Source: Pseudomonas beijingensis (GTDB lineage: Bacteria > Pseudomonadota > Gammaproteobacteria > Pseudomonadales > Pseudomonadaceae). Taken from it: a stretch of 64,000 nt of DNA. The position numbers were made by a program, and so were the translations under genes. The DNA is taken from NCBI RefSeq assembly GCF_030687295.1, contig NZ_CP117425.1, positions 6,204,001-6,268,000 on the forward strand, written 5' to 3'. Below the pieces are notes generated by a model that worked only from the letters and a program-made list of their open reading frames with translations, was not told where the DNA came from and made no database searches. Numbering within the stretch: position 1 is the first letter of the stretch; each line of letters begins with the position of its first letter. Below, in pieces: positions 29,756 through 37,957 of this stretch.

Positions 29756-29795
29756 ATACAGATTCAACCAGTTTCTTTTATAAGCATACAGATTC
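29756..29795. promoter_or_regulatory. Direct repeats, candidate MocR operator
   Basis: ATACAGATTC occurs twice (29756-29765 and 29786-29795), exactly 30 bases apart, about three helical turns. A partial inverted copy CTGTATC lies at 29833-29839. MocR/GabR-type regulators bind direct repeats of this kind near their own promoter. The site lies in the gap between the DUF1127 gene and the MocR gene. Confidence 0.6.
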
Positions 29796-29872
29796 GATAT
29801 TTACGGCACTGAATCGTCATTTTCCACCTCAACTGTATCGGTTGCAGTTGTCCACCTCATCGGGAGCGCACC

Positions 29873-31306
29873 ATGACCCTCTACGTGAACCTCGCCGAAC
29901 TGCTCGGCACCCGCATCGAACAGGGCTTCTACCGCCCCGGCGACCGGCTGCCGTCTGTGCGGGCATTGAGCACGGAACATGGGGTCAGTTTGAGTACGGT
30001 GCAGCAGGCCTATCGCGTGCTGGAGGACAGTGGACTGGCGATGCCTAGGCCCAAGTCCGGCTACTTCGTACCCGTGGGCCGCGAATTGCCGGACCTGCCG
30101 GTGGTAGGCCGGCCGGCCCAGCGCCCTGTGGATATTTCCCAGTGGGACCAGGTGCTGGAACTGATACGCGCCGTACCGCGCCCGGATGTGGTGCAGCTGG
30201 GACGGGGCATGCCGGACATCAACTCACCGACCATGAAGCCGCTGCTGCGCAGCTTGGCGCAGATCAGCCGCCGGCAAGACATGCCCGGCCTGTATTACGA
30301 CAACATCTACGGCAACCTCGCACTGCGCGAGCAGATCGCCCGGCTGTCGCTGGACTCTGGCTGCCAACTGGGGCCCAACGATCTGATCATCACCACCGGC
30401 TGTCACGAAGCTCTGTCGGTCAGCATCCGCGCCACCTGCGAACAAGGCGATATCGTCGCGGTGGACTCACCCAGCTTTCACGGGGCCATGCAAACCCTCA
30501 AGGGCCTGGGCATGAAGGCCTTGGAAATTCCCACCGACCCACTCACCGGCATCAGCCTGGAAGCACTGGAACTGGCCCTGGAACAATGGCCGATCAAGGC
30601 CATACAGTTGACCCCCAGCTGCAACAACCCGCTGGGCTACATCATGCCCGACGCCAATAAACGCGCACTGCTGAACCTGGCACAGCGCTTCGACGTGGCG
30701 ATCATCGAAGATGATGTGTATGGAGAATTGGCCTACACATACCCTCGCCCACGCACCATCAAGTCCTTCGATGAAGACGGCCGCGTCCTGCTCTGCAGTT
30801 CATTTTCCAAGACCCTGGCGCCTGGCCTGCGCATTGGTTGGGTCGCGCCAGGCCGGTACCTGGAGCGGGTGCTGCACATGAAATACATCAGCACCGGCTC
30901 CACCGCGCCACAGCCGCAGATCGCCATTGCCGAATTTCTCAAGGGCGGGCATTTCGAACCCCATTTGCGGCGGATGCGCACGCAATACCAGCGCAATCGC
31001 GACGTGATGATCGACTGGGTCAGCCGCTACTTCCCCTCGGGCACTCGTGCCAGTCGCCCACGGGGCAGTTTCATGCTGTGGATCGAGTTGCCCGACGGCT
31101 TCGACACACTGAAGCTCAATCGGGTCCTGCTGGAGCAAGGCGTGCAGGTCGCCGTCGGCAGTATTTTTTCGGCATCGGGCAAGTACCGCAACTGCCTGCG
31201 GATGAACTACGCTGCCAAGCCAACGGCCCAGATCGAAGAGGCCGTACGCAAGGTCGGAGCCGCCGCTATCGCGCTGTTGAACGAAACCCAGCGCGACGTC
31301 GTCTGA
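29873..31306 (+). CDS. MocR-type regulator (GntR helix-turn-helix fused to aminotransferase fold)
   Basis: 477 residues: a GntR winged helix at about 1-70 (GTRIEQGFYRPGDRLPSVRALSTEHGVSLSTVQQAYRVLEDSGL) and a class I aminotransferase-like domain from about 100 to the end. The PLP lysine is in SSFSKTLAPGLRIGW near 312, with the LTPSCNNPLGYIMP and IIEDDVYGEL segments that hold the cofactor. MocR proteins are regulators that use PLP plus an amine or amino acid as effector. GGGAG lies six bases upstream of the ATG. Its likely targets are itself and the divergent DUF1127 gene. Confidence 0.9.
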   Translation: MTLYVNLAELLGTRIEQGFYRPGDRLPSVRALSTEHGVSLSTVQQAYRVLEDSGLAMPRPKSGYFVPVGRELPDLPVVGRPAQRPVDISQWDQVLELIRAVPRPDVVQLGRGMPDINSPTMKPLLRSLAQISRRQDMPGLYYDNIYGNLALREQIARLSLDSGCQLGPNDLIITTGCHEALSVSIRATCEQGDIVAVDSPSFHGAMQTLKGLGMKALEIPTDPLTGISLEALELALEQWPIKAIQLTPSCNNPLGYIMPDANKRALLNLAQRFDVAIIEDDVYGELAYTYPRPRTIKSFDEDGRVLLCSSFSKTLAPGLRIGWVAPGRYLERVLHMKYISTGSTAPQPQIAIAEFLKGGHFEPHLRRMRTQYQRNRDVMIDWVSRYFPSGTRASRPRGSFMLWIELPDGFDTLKLNRVLLEQGVQVAVGSIFSASGKYRNCLRMNYAAKPTAQIEEAVRKVGAAAIALLNETQRDVV

Positions 31307-31367
31307 ACTTTATCCAGGGAAGCAGCCCCCAACAGCCGATCAATGTGAACAAGCGGAACGATCCTAC

Positions 31368-32933
31368 GTGAGATCCAGACCGATCCTGCCTGCGCTACTG
31401 TTAGTCGCCTCACTGCTGAGCGGCTGCGCCGGTCTTGATATCACCCGTGAGCCCTCCCAGGCCCTGCCGGCCACCGAGTCCTCGTTCGGCCGCTCGGTCC
31501 AGGCCCAGGCCGCTTCCCATGAAGGGCGCTCGGGCTTTCGGCTGCTATCGGACAGCACCGAGGCCTTCACCGCTCGGGCCGAGCTGATTCGCCACGCCCA
31601 AGGCAGCCTGGATTTGCAGTACTACATCGTCCATGACGGCATCAGCACGCGGATGCTGGTGGATGAACTGCTCAAGGCCGCCGACCGGGGGGTGCGCGTT
31701 CGGATCCTGCTGGACGACACCACCAGCGACGGCCAGGATCAGATCATCGCCACCCTCGCCGCCCATCCGCAAATCCAGATCCGCCTGTTCAACCCACTGC
31801 ACTTGGGACGCGCCACCGGCGTGACTCGCAGCCTCGGACGCCTGTTCAACCTGTCGTTGCAGCACCGGCGGATGCACAACAAGCTGTGGCTGGCGGACAA
31901 CAGCATGGCCATCGTCGGCGGTCGCAACCTGGGCGATGAGTATTTCGACGCCGAACCCAACCTGAACTTCACCGACATCGACCTGCTCAGCGTCGGGCCG
32001 GTGGCCGAACAATTGGGCCACAGCTTCGACCAGTACTGGAACAGCGCCCTGAGCAAACCCATCGAACAGTTCCTGTCCCATCGCCCCACGCCCAAGGACC
32101 TGGCCAACAGCCGCCTGCGCCTGCAAGAGTCCCTGGAACAAACCCACAAGGAAAACCACGCGCTCTACCAGCAGCTGACCGCCTACAAGACCCAACCGCG
32201 CCTGGACACTTGGCGCGACCAGTTGATCTGGGCTTGGAACAAGGCGCTATGGGACGCGCCCAGCAAGGTGCTGGCCAAGGACGAACCGGACCCGCAGCTG
32301 TTGCTGACCACCCAACTGGCCCCCGAGCTGACGGGCGTGCGCAAAGAACTGATCATGATTTCCGCCTACTTCGTCCCCGGCCAGCCAGGCTTGGTGTACC
32401 TGACCAGTCGCGCCGATGCCGGCGTGTCGGTGAGCCTGCTGACCAACTCCCTGGAGGCCACCGACGTGCCCGCCGTGCACGGCGGCTATGCGCCGTACCG
32501 CAAGGCCCTGCTGCAGCATGGCGTGCGCCTGTTCGAGTTGCGCCGACAACCGGGCGATTCCGGCAGCAGCCCGCACCTGTTCTACAGCAAATCCTACGGC
32601 GAATCGGACTCCAGCCTGCACAGCAAGGCGATCATCTTCGATCAGCAGAAATCCTTCATTGGCTCGTTCAATTTCGACCCGCGCTCAGTGCTGTGGAACA
32701 CCGAAGTCGGGGTGCTGGTCGACAGCCCTGAACTCGCCGGCCAAGTGCGTGAACTGGCCCTGCAAGGCATGGCGCCGGCCCTGAGTTATCAGGCCAGGCT
32801 GGAAGATGGAACGCTGGTATGGACCACAGAAGACAACGGCAAGATCCACGACCTGGCCCGCGAGCCGGGCAGCTGGTGGCGCCGGTTCAATGCCTGGTTC
32901 AGCACGACGATCGGGTTGGAGCGGATGTTGTAG
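31368..32933 (+). CDS. Phospholipase D-family lipoprotein
   Basis: 521-residue predicted lipoprotein (lipobox LLSGC, Cys20) with two HKD motifs: His170/Lys172/Asp177 in HRRMHNKLWLAD and His418/Lys420/Asp425 in SLHSKAIIFD, each followed by the usual GG/GS-N-D(P) stretch. This is the complete phospholipase D/cardiolipin synthase catalytic pair. Exported relatives of this layout (YmdC/ClsC-like) act on phospholipids in the cell envelope; hydrolysis or transphosphatidylation cannot be told apart here. The start is GTG at 31368 with a weak GGAA site. It follows the MocR gene by 61 bases and may be co-transcribed. Confidence 0.87.
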   Translation: MRSRPILPALLLVASLLSGCAGLDITREPSQALPATESSFGRSVQAQAASHEGRSGFRLLSDSTEAFTARAELIRHAQGSLDLQYYIVHDGISTRMLVDELLKAADRGVRVRILLDDTTSDGQDQIIATLAAHPQIQIRLFNPLHLGRATGVTRSLGRLFNLSLQHRRMHNKLWLADNSMAIVGGRNLGDEYFDAEPNLNFTDIDLLSVGPVAEQLGHSFDQYWNSALSKPIEQFLSHRPTPKDLANSRLRLQESLEQTHKENHALYQQLTAYKTQPRLDTWRDQLIWAWNKALWDAPSKVLAKDEPDPQLLLTTQLAPELTGVRKELIMISAYFVPGQPGLVYLTSRADAGVSVSLLTNSLEATDVPAVHGGYAPYRKALLQHGVRLFELRRQPGDSGSSPHLFYSKSYGESDSSLHSKAIIFDQQKSFIGSFNFDPRSVLWNTEVGVLVDSPELAGQVRELALQGMAPALSYQARLEDGTLVWTTEDNGKIHDLAREPGSWWRRFNAWFSTTIGLERML

Positions 32934-32947
32934 GTCTGCACAAACCT

Positions 32948-33083
32948 CTGTGGCGAGGGGATTTATCCCCGCTGGCGCGCGAAGCGACCCTAAAAAAGGG
33001 TGATCTGCACCGATCCGACTGGCTGGATTCAGATGTTTGGGACTGCTGCGCAGTCCAGCGGGGATAAATCCCCTCGCCACAGG
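32948..33083. repeat. Inverted repeat of a second family (GTGGCGAGGGGATTTATCCC)
   Basis: Outer arms CTGTGGCGAGGGGATTTATC and GATAAATCCCCTCGCCACAG are perfect inverses, with about 95 bases between. The core GGGGATTTATCCCC is itself palindromic. This family differs in core sequence from the GAGCGAGC elements but has the same architecture. It lies between the convergent phospholipase D and MFS genes. Confidence 0.88.
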
Positions 33084-33096
33084 GGTTCCGGGATAT

Positions 33097-34239
33097 TCAG
33101 GCGGGTTGGGTGGCCCCAAACGCCCCTTGACACAACAACAGGATCACCAGCCCGAACGCCCCGGCCGCCATGAACAAAGGCAGTGCATGTCCGCTGACCC
33201 ATTGGCTGCCCGCCCCCGCCACCAGTGGACCGATCAGACAACCGAGCCCCCACAGTTGCGCGACATGGGCGTTGGCCCGCACCAGCGCATCGTCACGATA
33301 ACGCTCGCCGATCAGGATCAGCGACAACGTGAACAAACCGCCCGCACTGGCGCCGAACAGCACCCACAGCGGCCAGATCAACAACGTATCGATCAGCAGC
33401 GGAACCGCCAGGCTCGATAACATCAGCGCCACCGCGCACCCGGTCAACAGGGCCCGGCGAGACACGCGATCGGCCAGGGCGCCGATGGGCAACTGCAGCA
33501 AGGCATCACCGACCACCACGGTGCTGACCATCGCCAACGCAATGTCGGCCGTGAAGCCCTGGCGCAGGCAATACACCGGCAGCAACGTGAGGATCATCGC
33601 CTCGAACGCAGCGAACAACGAGACCGCCCAGGCAATCGCCGGCAAACCTCGGCAAAACGTCCACAAATCGCCGAACGTGACGCTGCCGGCCTCGCTGCTC
33701 GGCGCACCGCTACGACCCAGCAACAGCAAGGGTGCGACCAACAGCAGGCCGACACCCACCCAGAACCCGTAGTCATGATCGGTCCCCAGCGCGCCCAGCA
33801 GCAGCGGGCCGGATAGCTGGCTCAGGGCGTAGCTGCTGCCGTACAGCGCCACCAGCCGTCCACGCCATTTTTCAATGACCAGTTGGTTGATCCAGCTCTC
33901 ACCCAGAATGAACACCAGAGTCAGAACCACGCCAATCATCAGGCGCAGCAGCAACCAGACCGGATAGCTGGGCAGCAGCGCCAGCAACCCGATGGACACC
34001 GCGCCACCCCACAGGCACAGGCGCATCAACGCCGCCGTGCCGAACCGCGCCGCCAGCCGGCTCGATACCTTGGCCCCGAGCAACACCCCCACGGCCGGCA
34101 TGGCAGCCATCACGCCAATGGCGAACGAGCCATAGCCCCAGCCCTCCAGGCGCAGCGACACCAACGGCATGCTCACGCCCAGGGCCAGGCCGACGCTCAG
34201 GACGGACGCCAGCACGGCGAAATAGGTTGCCCAACGCAT
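33097..34239 (-). CDS. Major facilitator superfamily transporter (YcaD-like)
   Basis: 380-residue, 12-helix MFS protein of the YcaD/CynX-like group. Helix 1 begins at MRWATYFAVLASVLSVGLALGVSMP; the loop 2-3 motif is GAKVSSRLAARFG near 60; FILGESWINQLVIEKWRGR after helix 4 is typical of YcaD-type proteins; and GALADRVSRR marks the start of the second bundle. The start at 34239 is chosen because AGGAG lies 7 bases upstream. The substrate is unknown. No regulator is adjacent. Confidence 0.87.
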   Translation of the reverse strand: MRWATYFAVLASVLSVGLALGVSMPLVSLRLEGWGYGSFAIGVMAAMPAVGVLLGAKVSSRLAARFGTAALMRLCLWGGAVSIGLLALLPSYPVWLLLRLMIGVVLTLVFILGESWINQLVIEKWRGRLVALYGSSYALSQLSGPLLLGALGTDHDYGFWVGVGLLLVAPLLLLGRSGAPSSEAGSVTFGDLWTFCRGLPAIAWAVSLFAAFEAMILTLLPVYCLRQGFTADIALAMVSTVVVGDALLQLPIGALADRVSRRALLTGCAVALMLSSLAVPLLIDTLLIWPLWVLFGASAGGLFTLSLILIGERYRDDALVRANAHVAQLWGLGCLIGPLVAGAGSQWVSGHALPLFMAAGAFGLVILLLCQGAFGATQPA

Positions 34240-34289
34240 TTCCACGCTCCTGTGGAGGGTTATCAATCTCAGCCATCACCCAAAACCAC

Positions 34290-34380
34290 TGTGGGAGCGA
34301 GCTTGCTCGCGATGGCGGAGCAACATTCAACAAAGTCGTCGTCTGTCATACCGCTATCGCGAGCAAGCTCGCTCCCACAG
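34290..34380. repeat. REP doublet (first of a tandem pair)
   Basis: Inverted copies of GTGGGAGCGAGCTTGCTCGC around a spacer with CAACATTCAACAAAGTCGTC. A near-identical doublet follows 43 bases later. Together they fill most of the gene-free stretch 34240-34541. Confidence 0.9.
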
Positions 34381-34423
34381 AGGATTTGTGTTGGCCGCCA
34401 ATCTTCCGCTCATCCCGACCAAT

Positions 34424-34513
34424 GTGGGAGCGAGCTTGCTCGCGATGGTGGCGCGACATTCAACAAATTCGTCGACTGTTGTACCGCTATCGCGAGCAAG
34501 CTCGCTCCCACAG
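34424..34513. repeat. REP doublet (second of a tandem pair)
   Basis: Same arms as the preceding doublet, with spacer CGACATTCAACAAATTCGTC. The spacer similarity to the first copy shows that the whole element, not just the arms, was duplicated. Confidence 0.9.
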
Positions 34514-34541
34514 AGGGAATCAGTACTGCATGGCGCCCCTG

Positions 34542-36035
34542 TCAGAGCTTGATCCAGGTCGACTTCAGCTCGGTGTATTTGTCGAACGCATGCAGCGACT
34601 TGTCGCGACCGTTGCCCGACTGCTTGAAGCCACCGAATGGCGCGGTCATGTCGCCGCCGTCGTATTGGTTGACCCATACGCTGCCGGCACGCAGGGCCTT
34701 GGCGGTCAGGTGAGCCTTGGAAATGTCCTTGGTCCACACCGCTGCGGCCAGACCATACGGCGTGTCGTTGGCGATTTCGATGGCCTGCTCGGCGGTGTCG
34801 AAAGCGATGACCGACAACACCGGGCCAAAAATCTCTTCCTGGGCGATTTTCATGGCGTTGCTCACGCTGTCGAAAATCGTCGGCTCGACATACGTGCCGC
34901 CGGTTTCTTCAAGGATGCGCTTGCCACCGGCCACCAGTTTGGCGCCGTCGCTGTGACCGGCCTCGATGTAGGACAGCACGGTGTTCATCTGCTGGGTATC
35001 CACCAGCGCGCCGACGTTGGTGGCCGGGTCCAGGGGATTACCCGGTTTCCAGCCCTTGAGGGCTTCGATCACCAGCGGCAGGAACGTGTCCTTGATGGAG
35101 CGCTCCACCAACAGCCGCGAGCCGGCGGTGCAGACTTCGCCCTGGTTGAAGGCGATGGCGCTGGCGGCGGATTCGGCCGCGGCTTGCAGGTCCGGGGCAT
35201 CGGCGAACACGATGTTCGGGCTCTTGCCGCCGGCTTCCAGCCAGATGCGCTTCATGTTCGATTCGCCGGAGTAAATCATCAGTTGCTTGGCGATTTTGGT
35301 GGAACCGGTGAACACCAGGGTATCGACGTCCATGTGCAGGGCCAGGGCCTTGCCGACGGTATGACCGTAGCCCGGCAGCACGTTCAGCACGCCTTTCGGA
35401 ATGCCGGCCTCAATCGCCAGTGCGGCAATGCGGATGGCGGTCAGCGGGGATTTTTCCGAGGGCTTGAGCACCACCGAGTTACCGGTGGACAGCGCCGGGC
35501 CGAGCTTCCAGCAGGCCATCATCAAGGGGAAGTTCCACGGCACGATAGCGCCCACGACCCCCACCGGCTCGCGGGTCACCAGGCCCAACTGATCGTGGGG
35601 GGTAGCAGCCACTTCATCGTAGAGCTTGTCGATGGCTTCACCGCTCCAGCTCAACGCTTGAGCTGCACCGGGAACATCGATGTTCAAGGAGTCGCTGATC
35701 GGCTTGCCCATGTCCAAGGTTTCGAGCAGTGCCAGCTCTTCGGCGTTCTGCTTGAGCAGGCCGGCAAAACGAATCATGGTCGCTTTGCGCTTGCTCGGCG
35801 CCAGGCGCGACCAGACACCAGAGTTGAAGGTGGCGCGGGCATTTTCGACAGCACGCTGGGCGTCGGCCACGTCGCAGCTGGCGATCTTGCCCAGCACACG
35901 GCCATCGACCGGGCTGAGGCAATCGAAGGTTTCGCCGGACACCGCATCGGTGTACTCACCGTTGATGAAGGCGCGGCCTTCGATCTTCAGGTCGCGGGCG
36001 CGTTGTTCCCAATCGGTACGAGTCAGGGTGGTCAT
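34542..36035 (-). CDS. pauC: Aldehyde dehydrogenase of polyamine catabolism (PauC/KauB)
   Basis: 497-residue NAD(P)-dependent aldehyde dehydrogenase. The catalytic Cys is in NQGEVCTAGSRLLVE near 302, the general-base Glu in WLEAGGKSPNIVF near 268, the proton-relay Asn in VVPWNFPLMMACWKL near 168, and the cofactor loop in FTGSTKIAKQL near 245. Closest by pattern to PuuC/PauC/KauB enzymes that oxidise gamma-glutamyl-aminoaldehydes or 4-guanidinobutyraldehyde. With pauB and pauR nearby, oxidation of the PauB product is the likely role. It is divergent from a cupin gene. An imperfect dyad TCAATATATTTGA lies at 36171-36183 in the shared promoter region. Confidence 0.9.
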   Translation of the reverse strand: MTTLTRTDWEQRARDLKIEGRAFINGEYTDAVSGETFDCLSPVDGRVLGKIASCDVADAQRAVENARATFNSGVWSRLAPSKRKATMIRFAGLLKQNAEELALLETLDMGKPISDSLNIDVPGAAQALSWSGEAIDKLYDEVAATPHDQLGLVTREPVGVVGAIVPWNFPLMMACWKLGPALSTGNSVVLKPSEKSPLTAIRIAALAIEAGIPKGVLNVLPGYGHTVGKALALHMDVDTLVFTGSTKIAKQLMIYSGESNMKRIWLEAGGKSPNIVFADAPDLQAAAESAASAIAFNQGEVCTAGSRLLVERSIKDTFLPLVIEALKGWKPGNPLDPATNVGALVDTQQMNTVLSYIEAGHSDGAKLVAGGKRILEETGGTYVEPTIFDSVSNAMKIAQEEIFGPVLSVIAFDTAEQAIEIANDTPYGLAAAVWTKDISKAHLTAKALRAGSVWVNQYDGGDMTAPFGGFKQSGNGRDKSLHAFDKYTELKSTWIKL

Positions 36036-36268
36036 GCGTGTGTCCTCCTCTTATTGAGTACGAACGCCGCGCAATGCGCAGCGCTCAAAAGAATTCTGCC
36101 CGGCCAGCTGTTTTCGGCGCCGTTTTCGGCTTAGGGCACCCGCCACCCTAAACCAGCGGCTGGTCATGTTTCAATATATTTGACACAACAGTGGCAAACG
36201 GCCTTGCGATGTTCGTTTTAATAAACATAGACTCGAGGCCTTCCACACGATCACTGGGGATCACCCGC

Positions 36269-36628
36269 ATGAGCATTCAGGACATCGTCGACTTCAGCCA
36301 GGCCAATACCACCGCCGAACGTTATCGCCCGGATCCGGCCAAGGTGTTCAAGGGCGATCCCGAGCAAACCGTGTTCAACCACTACAGCAGCCCCTGCGGC
36401 CAGATGAACGCTGGCGTATGGGAAGGCGCCGTCGGCCAATGGATGGTCAATTACACCGAGCATGAATACTGCGAGATCGTCCAGGGCGTTTCCGTGCTGC
36501 GGGACAACGATGGCAACGCCAAGACCCTGCGGGCCGGCGACCGCTTCGTGATCCCGGCCGGGTTCAAGGGCACCTGGGAAGTGCTGGAGCCGTGCCGCAA
36601 GATCTATGTGGTGTTCGAGCAGGCCTGA
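36269..36628 (+). CDS. Cupin domain protein (DUF861/Cupin_3)
   Basis: 119-residue single cupin of the DUF861 group, related to the (S)-ureidoglycine aminohydrolase fold. Metal-site motifs are seen in NYTEHEYCEIVQGVSVLRD and the second-motif segment GDRFVIPAGFKGTWEVLEPCRKIYVVFE. The ATG at 36269 has GGGGA eight bases upstream; longer readings run into the promoter region. It is divergent from pauC, and related cupin genes are often found with polyamine or amino acid catabolic genes. The substrate is unknown; it may be a small catabolic enzyme or a binding protein. Confidence 0.85.
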   Translation: MSIQDIVDFSQANTTAERYRPDPAKVFKGDPEQTVFNHYSSPCGQMNAGVWEGAVGQWMVNYTEHEYCEIVQGVSVLRDNDGNAKTLRAGDRFVIPAGFKGTWEVLEPCRKIYVVFEQA

Positions 36629-36798
36629 ACCACACCGTAAAAGACCGTGACACTTAATCATTGGTCAATAACCGCGGTGACGATTAAAACCTGCCATAGG
36701 CACCGCGCAATTTATCCTCACAGCGGGACGCGCAGGATGCGCGCCCCACCCAACCGGTGAGTGCCTTAACTTTTTAACTATCAGCAAGGAAGCTAGAA

Positions 36799-37044
36799 AT
36801 GCCTAATCAAAACGACACCGTTGTCGTGCCGACGCCAAACGATCAGTGCGATATCGCTATCGCCCAGTACACCATTGGCCAAAAATACACCCCTGAGCTG
36901 CGTGAAGAAGTTCGCGCCCTGGCCAACGGAGCCCCGGTTCGCCCCGCAGGCCCAAAACACCCGATAACCTACGATCTGCGCCCGCGCCGCATCAACCTTG
37001 TAACCGATGTCGACGGCATTATCATCGGCATTAAATGCGGTTGA
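36799..37044 (+). CDS. Small protein of the I78 peptidase-inhibitor family
   Basis: 81 residues. The region from about 23 onward (AQYTIGQKYTPELREEVRALANGAPVRPAGPKHPITYDLRPRRINLVTD, ending in IGIKCG) has the layout of I78 inhibitors, which block serine proteases such as subtilisins. In contrast to most members there is no signal peptide or lipobox: the protein begins with polar MPNQNDTVVVPTPNDQ. It would therefore act inside the cell, or the real function differs. AAGGAAG lies 7 bases before the ATG. A terminator at 37066 closes the gene. Confidence 0.75.
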   Translation: MPNQNDTVVVPTPNDQCDIAIAQYTIGQKYTPELREEVRALANGAPVRPAGPKHPITYDLRPRRINLVTDVDGIIIGIKCG

Positions 37045-37065
37045 TCCACAAGATCCAAACGCAAC

Positions 37066-37101
37066 AAAAAAGGCCCGTATCTCGCGATACGGGCCTTTTT
37101 T
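37066..37101. terminator. Bidirectional terminator between I78-like gene and rpmG
   Basis: Stem AGGCCCGTAT / ATACGGGCCT with loop CTCGCG, flanked by A5 and T5, perfectly symmetrical. It lies 21 bases after the I78-like stop and 18 bases beyond rpmG, serving both. Confidence 0.9.
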
Positions 37102-37119
37102 GTAAGACGGAAAAATCAA

Positions 37120-37275
37120 TTACTTGATTTTGCCTTCCTTGTAGATCACGTGCTTGCGAACAACCGGATCATATTTCTTGATCTCGATTTTGTCCGGGGT
37201 AGTACGCTTGTTCTTGTCGGTAGTGTAGAAGTGACCAGTACCGGCGCTCGAGATCAAACGAATCAATTCACGCAT
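37120..37275 (-). CDS. rpmG: 50S ribosomal protein L33
   Basis: 51-residue ribosomal protein L33, read directly from the bases because it is too short for many ORF callers. The sequence begins [19 protein letters not shown], continues with [19 protein letters not shown], and ends in [10 protein letters not shown]. It has no CxxC motif, so it is the zinc-independent form. GGGAG lies six bases before the ATG. It follows rpmB by 11 bases, the usual rpmB-rpmG operon. Confidence 0.95.
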   Translation of the reverse strand: MRELIRLISSAGTGHFYTTDKNKRTTPDKIEIKKYDPVVRKHVIYKEGKIK

Positions 37276-37286
37276 GATTAGCTCCC

Positions 37287-37520
37287 TTAAACCTTGCCAT
37301 CGCGACGAAGTTCGGCCAGCACGACACTGATGCCACGCTTGTCGATGATACGCATGCCCTTGGCAGATACGCGCAGACGCACAAAACGTTTCTCTTCTTC
37401 AACCCAGAAGCGGTGATGCTGCAGGTTCGGCAGGAAACGACGACGGGTTTTGTTGTTTGCGTGGGAAATGTTATTCCCAGTCACCGGACCCTTACCGGTA
37501 ACTTGACAGACTCTCGACAT
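37287..37520 (-). CDS. rpmB: 50S ribosomal protein L28
   Basis: 77-residue ribosomal protein L28. The start [34 protein letters not shown] and the segment [27 protein letters not shown] are diagnostic. Only Cys5 remains, so it is the zinc-free form. First gene of rpmB-rpmG. A hairpin in its leader is listed separately. Confidence 0.96.
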   Translation of the reverse strand: MSRVCQVTGKGPVTGNNISHANNKTRRRFLPNLQHHRFWVEEEKRFVRLRVSAKGMRIIDKRGISVVLAELRRDGKV

Positions 37521-37957
37521 GCCTCAGCCCTCTAAAACCACATGCCCAACCCGGCATGGGTTGGCCGCTTAATCTCTCAGTCATTTGGCGCCAGGCGCCG
37601 CGTTTCTTTAAGGGTCTTACCGGCTACACCTACAGTGAAGGAACCGGGCCCCTAGAAAAGAGCGCTGCTTTATACCAGAAAGACCACAGCGCAACAACAG
37701 CCGATGTGATTTGTCTTCCTGGAGAAGCATCGACTAACCGCCCCGGACGGCGGGGGCAGAGGCTGGCACGGCCCCTGACCGCTCGTCGCTGCACGCAGGT
37801 TTTTTTCACGCGCGGCAGGTTCTGGCCATCCACACCGTCGCCGCAGCGTGCCGGAAAATGCAAAAAGGGGATAGTCATTTGGCAGCGAGCCCACTAGGGT
37901 AGGCCTTTTCCAGACTGCACTCGCAGATGGGCCTTCGACTTGCACAGGAAACCGACC
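37521..37957. other. Gene-free region between divergent rpmB and the peptide-binding protein gene
   Basis: 437 bases that must hold both promoters. Apart from the rpmB leader hairpin I see a GC-rich block near 37740-37800 ending in CAGGTTTTTTT, and no open frame with a ribosome binding site or family resemblance. A small RNA cannot be excluded, but nothing specific supports one. Confidence 0.5.
37546..37564 (-). promoter_or_regulatory. Hairpin in the rpmB leader
   Basis: Seven-base stem CCAACCC / GGGTTGG with loop GGCAT, about 26 bases upstream of the rpmB start. It has no T-tract, so it is not a terminator. It could be part of a leader structure or of a ribosomal-protein control site; this is inference. 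Confidence 0.35.

Noticed and set aside
34290..34513. Regularly spaced repeats that could suggest a CRISPR array
   Set aside because: The units are inverted, not direct, the spacers resemble each other, and no cas genes are near. They are REP doublets.
37556..37897. A 113-codon plus-strand frame in the gap before the peptide-binding protein gene
   Set aside because: No ribosome binding site, no family resemblance, and it covers the rpmB promoter region.
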